9,653 nucleotides of DNA from Clostridiales bacterium (GTDB lineage Bacteria > Bacillota > Clostridia > Christensenellales > CAG-138), in NCBI GenBank assembly GCA_009783775.1, contig WRCT01000060.1:1-9653 (forward strand), written 5' to 3'. The notes under the pieces are model-generated. The model made no database searches. It was not told the origin of the DNA and saw nothing but the letters and a program-made list of their open reading frames with translations. Shown here in pieces: positions 1-5,016 of the stretch. Within the stretch, counting starts at the first letter, position 1. Every line of letters starts with the position of its first letter. The translations under genes were made by a program, and so were the position numbers.

Positions 1-574
1 ACACATCGTGCGGTATTTGCCCCTCGCGCAGCGACTCGGCAATGGCGACGATCGCATTCTCACCCATGCCATAAACCAGCAGATCCGCGCCCGCGTCATA
101 CAGAATCGAGTGACGCACCTTATCGTCCCAATAGTCATAGTGCGCGAAACGGCGCAGGCTGGCCTCCAGCCCGCCCAGAATGACCGGCACGCCCGGGTTA
201 GCCTCGCGGCAGCGGTTGGCATACACAATGGCGGCGCGATCCGGCCGTTTGCCCGCCGCCCCATCTTCGCTGTAGGCGTCTTCGCTCCGGCGGCGCTTGC
301 TTGCCGTATAGTGATTCACCATGGAATCTAGGTTGCCCGAAGTCACCAAAAAACCGAGTTTCGGCCGCCCCAATCTGCGAAAGTCGTCGGCCGATTTCCA
401 GTCCGGCTGGGCGATGATACCCACGGAAAAGTCTCTGCTCATCAGCGTCCGCGCAATAATCGCCGCTCCAAAGCTGGGGTGGTCGACGTACGCGTCCCCG
501 CTGACCAATACAAAATCAAGCCCATTGGGATATTGGGCTTGCACTTCTACCATTGTCATGGGTGGAAATTTCAT
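1..574 (-). CDS. ygiQ: YgiQ family radical SAM protein, N-terminal part (runs off left edge)
   Basis: The reading frame starts at the ATG at 574-572 and stays open to the window edge, giving about 191 residues with no stop. The start MKFPPMTMVEVQAQ, then LVSGDAYVDHPSFGAAII, VGIIAQPDW, FLVTSGNLDSMVNHYTASK, VPVILGGLEASLRRFAHYDYW and LVYGMGENAI are hallmarks of the N-terminal domain of YgiQ/UPF0313 proteins. The radical SAM CxxxCxxC cluster motif and the C-terminal domain would lie beyond the edge, so catalysis cannot be checked here. The family is widespread but its reaction is not established. The ATG overlaps the stop of the upstream DivIVA-domain gene in an ATGA arrangement (571-574), which implies translational coupling and membership of the same operon. 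The family assignment is very secure; the cellular role is unknown. Confidence 0.93.
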   Translation of the reverse strand, partial: MKFPPMTMVEVQAQYPNGLDFVLVSGDAYVDHPSFGAAIIARTLMSRDFSVGIIAQPDWKSADDFRRLGRPKLGFLVTSGNLDSMVNHYTASKRRRSEDAYSEDGAAGKRPDRAAIVYANRCREANPGVPVILGGLEASLRRFAHYDYWDDKVRHSILYDAGADLLVYGMGENAIVAIAESLREGQIPHDV

Positions 575-819
575 TTTAATACGTGCGGCGAGATGGGTTC
601 GATCGGCTTGTTGGCGGCCCCCATCGGGCTCTCCTGCGCGCCGGCCCGCGCCAGCTCTGCCGTCAGATACTCGATGGTCCCGACCAGTTCTCTGCGCTCT
701 TGCTGCATGGTGTTGAGCTGCTCGATGATCGCGTCCAAAAAAAGGTCCACCTGCTCGCTGTCATATCCCAGGAGCGCGCGCCGGAAATGCTTGCTCGCGA
801 TGTCCTCCACCGTAGTCAC
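571..819 (-). CDS. Short DivIVA-domain protein (82 aa)
   Basis: The protein opens with MTTVEDIASKHFRRALLGYD followed by SEQVDLFLDAIIEQL. This matches the DivIVA/GpsB N-terminal membrane-binding and coiled-coil start (I-x-x-K-x-F, GYD-x-x-x-V-D-x-FLD). A short helical stretch to about residue 56 can form a coiled coil, and then a Pro/Gly/Ala-rich tail ends the protein. At 82 residues it is about half the length of typical DivIVA and slightly shorter than GpsB, so the long C-terminal coiled coil is absent. The start codon is GTG (819-817), with a weak GAGGAA about 13 nt upstream inside the sepF end. It follows sepF by 6 bp and overlaps the YgiQ gene by 4 bp. The likely role is cytoplasmic, membrane-associated and linked to septum or pole organisation together with SepF; that role is inferred from family and position. 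Confidence 0.85.
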   Translation of the reverse strand: MTTVEDIASKHFRRALLGYDSEQVDLFLDAIIEQLNTMQQERRELVGTIEYLTAELARAGAQESPMGAANKPIEPISPHVLK

Positions 820-825
820 GACAGC

Positions 826-1278
826 CTAGTATTCCTCGTACTCTTCATCGTTGCCGATGACGTCATACGTGTTCGGCGTCACAACGAAGATCCCGCGCGA
901 AACCTTGCAGATCGAGCCGTTCATGGCGTAAACCGCGCCGGACAGGAAATCCAAAATGCGCTGCGCGCAGTTGACTTCCAGCTCCTCCATGTTGATGATG
1001 ACCGGTTTTTGCGACTTTAGATTGTCGATGATATGCTGCGCGTCCTCATAGCTGACCGGATGATAGACGATCATCTTCATGGACGCGATATTCGGCATGG
1101 GGATCGTCTCCCCGCCGCCCGAGAGCCTCGGCTCCCGTTTCTTGGCGGGCCGCGGCGCCGGTTCGGGCGCTTGCGCGTATGTGCGCTGGCGCGCCGGTTC
1201 TTCGTAGACTTCCTGCTCGGACAGGTCGTCCGTCTCCTCGATGCCGATAAAATCTAAAAACTTATTGTAGATGCCCAT
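826..1278 (-). CDS. sepF: Cell division protein SepF
   Basis: This 150-residue protein has the SepF layout. It has an N-terminal amphipathic membrane-targeting helix (MGIYNKFLDFIGI, residues 1-13), an acidic then Pro/Ala-rich linker (about 14-58), and the globular SepF domain (about 64-140) with KPVIINMEEL (91-100), AQRILDFLSGAVYAMNG (105-121) and SRGIFVVTP (127-135). SepF binds the FtsZ C-terminus, tethers FtsZ to the membrane and forms rings at the division site. The start is set by an AAGGAG ribosome binding site 8 nt upstream and by the conserved MGIYNKF end. An in-frame upstream extension to 1371 lacks family support and lies inside yggS. It follows yggS by 13 bp and precedes the DivIVA-domain gene by 6 bp, the usual neighbourhood of sepF in Bacillota. 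Length and motifs are normal, with a very acidic C-terminus (DEEYEEY). Confidence 0.97.
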   Translation of the reverse strand: MGIYNKFLDFIGIEETDDLSEQEVYEEPARQRTYAQAPEPAPRPAKKREPRLSGGGETIPMPNIASMKMIVYHPVSYEDAQHIIDNLKSQKPVIINMEELEVNCAQRILDFLSGAVYAMNGSICKVSRGIFVVTPNTYDVIGNDEEYEEY

Positions 1279-1285
1279 ATTTTTG

Positions 1286-1293
1286 TCTCCTTC
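1286..1293 (-). promoter_or_regulatory. Ribosome binding site of sepF, overlapping the yggS stop
   Basis: The minus strand reads GAAGGAGA here, 7 nt before the sepF ATG at 1278. It decides the sepF start in favour of MGIYNKF over the longer in-frame extension. The site overlaps the TGA stop of yggS (1294-1292), so ribosomes terminating on yggS sit directly on the sepF ribosome binding site. Translational coupling of the two genes is the likely consequence (inference). Confidence 0.8.
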
Positions 1294-1984
1294 AAAGCGT
1301 AATTTGCCTCGCCCCAAAGAGGGAAGTGCCCACACGCACCATGGTCGCGCCTTCCTCGATTGCCACTTCATAGTCGGCGCTCATGCCCATCGAGCATTCG
1401 GCGAGCGGCAGTTCGGGAAAGCGTTGCCTGTTTTCTTCCAGCAAGGCACGCGTCGAAATAAAATACTTGCGCGTCTCCTCGGCCGTCCCCACAGGCGGGA
1501 TACTCATCAGCCCGCAGACCTTCAGCCGCGGCAGACCTGCCAACTGTTCCAGCAGGGCGGGTAAGTCATTCGGCAGCACGCCGCCCTTCTGCGGCTCTGC
1601 CCCCACATTCACCTGCACCAATACCGACTGGTCTATGCCAAGAAGATCTGCCTGCGCCGCGAGCCCGCGCGCAAGCGAAAGCCTGTCCACGGATTGAATC
1701 AAGTCGGCATTCCCGCAAACATATTTTATCTTATTCGTTTGTAGATGTCCAATAAAATGAAGGTCGCACGCGTGGTGTTTATAGAAATTTAACTTTTTGA
1801 CCACCTCTTGGGCGTGATTCTCGCCAAAGTGGCAGATCCCGCTCAAAATCGCCTCGGCGATCTGTTCCTGCGCCACATACTTGGCAACGGCGATCAGGGT
1901 GACCTCCGACTCACGCCTGCCGCAGCGCGCACAGGCAAGCGCGATCCGCTCCCGAATCTCCGCAACACGATCATAAATTGTCAT
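1292..1984 (-). CDS. yggS: YggS family PLP-binding protein (PLP homeostasis protein)
   Basis: This 230-residue protein matches the YggS/PLPBP (B. subtilis YlmE) family over its whole length. Features include TLIAVAKYV with the PLP Schiff-base lysine at residue 35, FGENHAQE, LHFIGHLQTNKIKYV, VQVNVGAEPQKGG, VCGLMSIPP, and the phosphate-binding C-terminal part SMGMSADYEVAIEEGATMVRVG followed by FGAR. Family members bind pyridoxal phosphate in a TIM-barrel fold without known enzymatic activity and buffer cellular PLP and amino-acid pools. The usual FGENRVQE motif reads FGENHAQE here, a minor variation. The ATG at 1984 is preceded by a GGAGA site 6 nt upstream and yields the family's normal N-terminus; an extension to 2017 is unsupported. 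The start overlaps the end of the HlyD-like gene by 14 bp. Linkage to sepF is conserved in many Gram-positive bacteria. Confidence 0.96.
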   Translation of the reverse strand: MTIYDRVAEIRERIALACARCGRRESEVTLIAVAKYVAQEQIAEAILSGICHFGENHAQEVVKKLNFYKHHACDLHFIGHLQTNKIKYVCGNADLIQSVDRLSLARGLAAQADLLGIDQSVLVQVNVGAEPQKGGVLPNDLPALLEQLAGLPRLKVCGLMSIPPVGTAEETRKYFISTRALLEENRQRFPELPLAECSMGMSADYEVAIEEGATMVRVGTSLFGARQITL

Positions 1985-3275
1985 TGGGATTCTCCAAAAT
2001 CGGGTCCGGTGTGGCAAGCAAGGTGGAGATAGGCGTGGGCAGTTCGGTCGGTTCCGGCGTGGCCGGCGCGGCTGTCTCGCTCGGCGCGCTGTAATACTTA
2101 AACCGCAGGCCGGCGCTCAAGTTGATGCTGCTGTCCACGGCCACGATGACCGCGACCTTGCCGTTGCTGGCAAGAATACGCACGGGGATCGGGTAGTATT
2201 CCCCATTGAACAAAACATACACGGTAGGCACGCCGTCGACGTACGTCAAGCCGTTTAACGGAATGGCCACACCGCTCGCGCCCGAGTGGATGGTGAGCGG
2301 CATGGTGCGCATGGCGAGCACCGGCATAACGCTTGCGCGTACCTCCAGCACATACATGGCGGCCTCCGCCGTCGCGCGCTCGAACAGCACCGTCGCGGCA
2401 AACTTGCCGATCTGTTCATAGTCGGACGTGACCTCATACGTGCGGCCCGGGACCAAGCGCGAGCCGCTCTCCGTGGGAAAGGACACGGCGATATACCAAA
2501 ACTCGGGATCCACCACGCGGTAAAGATAGTCGGCGGCTGTGTTGGCGTTGCCCGTGAAGGCCAGCACCCTGGCCACCTGCGGCGCGGTGAGCTGGTCCAA
2601 ATTCAGCGCGTCCTCAAAGCCGTCCAAAACAAAGCTGACGATGCCGGCGCCCGCGGTATTGCTGTAGGTCGACTGCTGGTAGTAGGTGCTCCACATGGAT
2701 TGCAGGCGGTTTAACTCATTTTGCAATCCGGCGTCCGGCTCGACCAGCTCCTCCAGCAGGCCGCGCCGCGCGCGCAGCAGGTCGCGCAGACTGCGTTCGA
2801 GCGTCAGGTAGTCCTGCGTGGACTCTCCCACCGAGACAAGCGACATCTCGCTTATCGCGTTCTCAATGTCAATATTCAAATTCCGCAGATTCTGCGGCAG
2901 CAAGCCGTCCTCCGATTGCAGCAGGGAAATCTGCTTTTGATAGATATCCTGCTCGGCCTTGATGATTTCGGCCAGCGCGGTATCATAACCGCGTTCAAAG
3001 GTCTGGGCGATGATCTGCCCGTCCACAACGGGATCGCCCTCGCTGACCAAATAGCGGATATGAAAGAAATCCCCGCGCGTTGCGGTCGTCTCCTGCCGAA
3101 TAATCACGGCGTTGACTTCCAGGTCCGCCCCGACCGTCGCCGTGGTCAGCCTGCCGGTGGACGGGTGCGTGACGAGGTAATAGATCCCGACGACAAAGAT
3201 GCCGAACACGACGAGCAATATCATATAAAAGCGCAACTTAAAGCGCCGTTTCGGGTGCGCCCTCTCCAATCTCAT
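1971..3275 (-). CDS. HlyD-like membrane-anchored protein in division operon
   Basis: This is a 434-residue protein. A basic cytoplasmic start (MRLERAHPKRRFKLR) is followed by one transmembrane segment at about residues 16-35, so the bulk lies outside the membrane. A half lipoyl/barrel-sandwich segment (about 50-95, including YLVSEGDPVVDGQIIA) is followed by a predicted coiled-coil hairpin (about 100-200, rich in Leu/Glu/Arg/Gln). A second beta-rich section runs to about 395 and a Pro/Thr/Glu-rich tail ends the protein. This resembles HlyD/membrane-fusion adaptors, but no ABC transporter or permease gene lies beside it. It sits directly upstream of yggS and sepF, so a role linked to the cell envelope or division is plausible (inference). 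The start is uncertain: ATG at 3275 has AAAGAGGG just upstream, while a TTG at 3311 with AAGGA upstream would add 12 residues. The gene overlaps the dUTPase gene by 38 bp or more. Confidence 0.82.
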   Translation of the reverse strand: MRLERAHPKRRFKLRFYMILLVVFGIFVVGIYYLVTHPSTGRLTTATVGADLEVNAVIIRQETTATRGDFFHIRYLVSEGDPVVDGQIIAQTFERGYDTALAEIIKAEQDIYQKQISLLQSEDGLLPQNLRNLNIDIENAISEMSLVSVGESTQDYLTLERSLRDLLRARRGLLEELVEPDAGLQNELNRLQSMWSTYYQQSTYSNTAGAGIVSFVLDGFEDALNLDQLTAPQVARVLAFTGNANTAADYLYRVVDPEFWYIAVSFPTESGSRLVPGRTYEVTSDYEQIGKFAATVLFERATAEAAMYVLEVRASVMPVLAMRTMPLTIHSGASGVAIPLNGLTYVDGVPTVYVLFNGEYYPIPVRILASNGKVAVIVAVDSSINLSAGLRFKYYSAPSETAAPATPEPTELPTPISTLLATPDPILENPNDNL

Positions 3276-3618
3276 ATCCCTCTTTACTCGATAATCCGTT
3301 TTGCCGGTCAAAGTTTTCCTTGTTCTTCGCCAGATAGCAGGCGTGCAACTTCTCGGCGTCCAGCCCGCTGCGCAGGCACATACTCACAAAAAAGTGCAGA
3401 ATGTCCGTCAGTTCGCCTTGTATCGCGTCCCGATCCAGGGGACGCTCGTTCTTCCACCACTTGTAGTTGAGTTCATTGAGCAGCTCGCAAAGTTCGTCCA
3501 TCGTGGCCAGAATATCCTTTTGCATCCAGGTCTCATAGGAAAAATCCAGCCCGCGCCGCTGCTCCAGCTCACGGTCCAGTTTGTTCTGCAGGGCAAATAT
3601 CTGTTCCAGTTTGTCCAT
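3238..3618 (-). CDS. Dimeric all-alpha dUTP diphosphatase (dUTPase_2, MazG-like)
   Basis: This 126-residue all-helical protein carries the metal-binding motifs of the dimeric dUTPase family: DELCELLNELNYKWWK (residues 41-56, acidic residues E42, E45, E49) and the second helix GELTDILHFFVSM (68-80, E69 and D72). The start LEQIFALQNKLDRELEQRRG and the WWK segment are also typical. The enzyme would hydrolyse dUTP (and probably dUDP) to dUMP and so keep uracil out of DNA and supply dTMP synthesis. It is unrelated in fold to the common trimeric Dut. The ATG at 3618 has GGAAG 6 nt upstream. The gene overlaps the 3' end of the M16 peptidase gene by 50 bp and the start of the HlyD-like gene by at least 38 bp. 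Assignment to the MazG-like superfamily is secure; the exact substrate is a family-level call. Confidence 0.88.
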   Translation of the reverse strand: MDKLEQIFALQNKLDRELEQRRGLDFSYETWMQKDILATMDELCELLNELNYKWWKNERPLDRDAIQGELTDILHFFVSMCLRSGLDAEKLHACYLAKNKENFDRQNGLSSKEGYEIGEGAPETAL

Positions 3619-4891
3619 GGTTCTTCCACCAATTCTCCAGCAATTCGTGCATGGCCGCCTTGTGGTTTTCCACCCGTCCGACGGCGGCGCAGGTAAAGGT
3701 ATCCCCCGCCAGCACTTGGGGCACTATTTGTATTATATCATGAATTGTCACATTTTCAATGCGCGCGAGCGTTTTTTCCGGACAATACTCCTGATCCTGC
3801 AGCAGCAGGCTCTTGCCCAGCGCGTTCATCTTGCTGCCTGCGGACTCCAACCCCAGCAGGTAGTTTCCCTTCAGCTGCTCCTTGCTGCGGGTAAACTCCT
3901 CCTCGCTCACCCCGTTTGCGATCACATCCTCCAATACCTCCAGCATGAGCCGCAGCACATCCACTGCCTGTCCCTCCCCGCTGCCCGCGTAGGCGCTGAG
4001 GGAGCCGATCCGGCAGTAGGACAGCGGATAGGTATAAACGGAATAGGCCAGGCCGCGCTCCTCCCGAATCGTCTGAAACAGGCGCGAGCTCATGCTGCCG
4101 CCCAAAATGTTTGAAAGGATCGCCAGCGCGTAGTGCTCGTCCGTCTCCAGGGCAAAGGCGGGAAATGCCAGGCAGGTGTGCACCTGCTCGATATCCTTTT
4201 GCACAAAGGCCGTGCGAAACCCGTTCCGCTGCTCGTGTTCCACGGGCGTGAGTTTCTCACTGCCCTTGCAGGCCGCAAAGTGCGTGGAGAGCAGGCCAAA
4301 CAGCCGCTCCGGATCAAAGCTGCCCGCGCAGGCGATCACGATGTTCTCGGCGGTATAATGCTTGTCCATATAGTCGCGCAGGTCCTGCGCCGTGAATGCG
4401 CGCACCGTCTCGCTGCTGCCCAAAATCGGCCGTTCCAGACTGGTTCCGACAAAGAACAATGACGAGCCGGTCTCAAACACCAGATCCTCCGGACTGTCCT
4501 CTGTCATAAAAATCTCCTCGCAGACCACGCCCTTCTCGCGTTCTAATTCCTCCTCGCTCAAGTTGGAATTGAGCAGGATATCGCATAGCATATCCACCGC
4601 CGTCTCAAGGTGCTCGTCCAATACCTTGATATAATAGCAGGTGCATTCCTTGGCGGTAAAGGCGTTGATGTTGCCGCCCACGCCGTCGATCTCCGCCGCG
4701 ATCTGCTTGGCCGAGCGTTTGGGCGTGCCCTTAAACAGCATATGTTCAATGAAGTGGGAGACGCCCGCGTTCTGCCCGCTCTCATAAATCGAGCCCGCGT
4801 TCACCCAAAAACCGAGCGACACCGAGCGCACACCCTCGATCGGCTCCATAATCACCCTTGTTCCGTTTTCCAGTTTTCTCTGCAGAATCAT
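3569..4891 (-). CDS. M16 family zinc metallopeptidase (processing-protease type)
   Basis: This 440-residue protein has the inverted zinc motif HFIEH (H46, E49, H50) near the N-terminus. The third ligand is probably E126, in EREKGVVCEEI, at the spacing usual for M16. GGNINAFTAKE (72-82) and the C-terminal domain signature SSRLFQTIREERGLAYSVYTY are also present. Together these indicate an active M16B peptidase of the mitochondrial-processing-peptidase/B. subtilis YmxG (MlpA) type, with two homologous halves and a normal length. Such proteins are cytoplasmic and degrade or trim peptides; the substrate is unknown here. The ATG at 4891 is preceded by GGGAG 6 nt upstream. It is the first gene of the seven-gene leftward cluster and its last 50 bp are shared with the dUTPase gene in another frame. 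Confidence 0.95.
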   Translation of the reverse strand: MILQRKLENGTRVIMEPIEGVRSVSLGFWVNAGSIYESGQNAGVSHFIEHMLFKGTPKRSAKQIAAEIDGVGGNINAFTAKECTCYYIKVLDEHLETAVDMLCDILLNSNLSEEELEREKGVVCEEIFMTEDSPEDLVFETGSSLFFVGTSLERPILGSSETVRAFTAQDLRDYMDKHYTAENIVIACAGSFDPERLFGLLSTHFAACKGSEKLTPVEHEQRNGFRTAFVQKDIEQVHTCLAFPAFALETDEHYALAILSNILGGSMSSRLFQTIREERGLAYSVYTYPLSYCRIGSLSAYAGSGEGQAVDVLRLMLEVLEDVIANGVSEEEFTRSKEQLKGNYLLGLESAGSKMNALGKSLLLQDQEYCPEKTLARIENVTIHDIIQIVPQVLAGDTFTCAAVGRVENHKAAMHELLENWWKNHGQTGTDICPAEQTGP

Positions 4892-4920
4892 GCATTTCTC
4901 CCATCAAATCATAAATAAAC

Positions 4921-4949
4921 CATAGTATGTACTTCTTCTCCGGTTTATA
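4921..4949 (-). promoter_or_regulatory. Possible promoter of the M16-to-YgiQ operon (weak)
   Basis: On the minus strand a TTATAA box is followed after 17 bp by TACTAT, leaving about 30 nt to the M16 start. Both hexamers are poor matches (3/6 and 4/6), so this is only the best candidate in the gap between the upstream terminator-like hairpin and the first gene. The AT-rich stretch makes the region, more than the exact boxes, the likely site of initiation. Confidence 0.25.
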
Positions 4950-4976
4950 AAAGGGCGGAGAAAACACCCGCCCTTT
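4950..4976 (-). terminator. Terminator-like hairpin downstream of the EF-G paralog
   Basis: A perfect 9-bp stem (AAAGGGCGG at 4950-4958 with CCGCCCTTT at 4968-4976) surrounds a 9-nt loop. Read leftward, it ends in TTTTAT, a short T-run. It lies about 40 bp after the EF-G paralog stop and before the M16 operon, where a terminator is expected. The T-run is modest, so efficiency is uncertain. The hairpin could also act on plus-strand transcripts. Confidence 0.6.
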
Positions 4977-4981
4977 CTATG

Positions 4982-5015
4982 CCCTTATGCGGGCGAACAC
5001 CGTTCGCCCCTACGG
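4982..5015. repeat. Compact palindromic element directly after the EF-G paralog stop
   Basis: A perfect 8-bp stem, GGGCGAAC (4991-4998) with GTTCGCCC (5002-5009), has a 3-nt loop. In the minus orientation it is flanked by GTAG before and GCATAAGGGC after. The element starts 1-4 nt after the TAG stop at 5019-5017. Its GTAGGGGCG...CGCCCGC shape resembles short REP-like intergenic palindromes that recur in many gut Clostridia genomes. This likeness is from memory and only one copy is in the window. It has no T-run, so it is less likely to be a terminator itself; it may stabilise the mRNA end. Confidence 0.55.
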
Positions 5016-5016
5016 A

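Noticed and set aside
482..492. An 11-mer (GTCGACGTACG) shared by the YgiQ gene and the HlyD-like gene near 2235.
   Set aside because: Both copies encode Tyr-Val-Asp with preferred codons in unrelated proteins; this is a coincidence rather than a repeat or operator.
2721..3470. A 249-codon plus-strand frame opposite the HlyD-like and dUTPase genes.
   Set aside because: Its sequence is a Gln/Arg/Leu-rich shadow of the coiled-coil codons of the HlyD-like gene, and it has no ribosome binding site or family signature.
4782..4967. A 61-codon minus-strand frame across the gap upstream of the M16 gene, possible leader peptide.
   Set aside because: Its start lies within the terminator-like hairpin, it overlaps the M16 start out of frame, and the peptide shows no signal or attenuator-like codon run.
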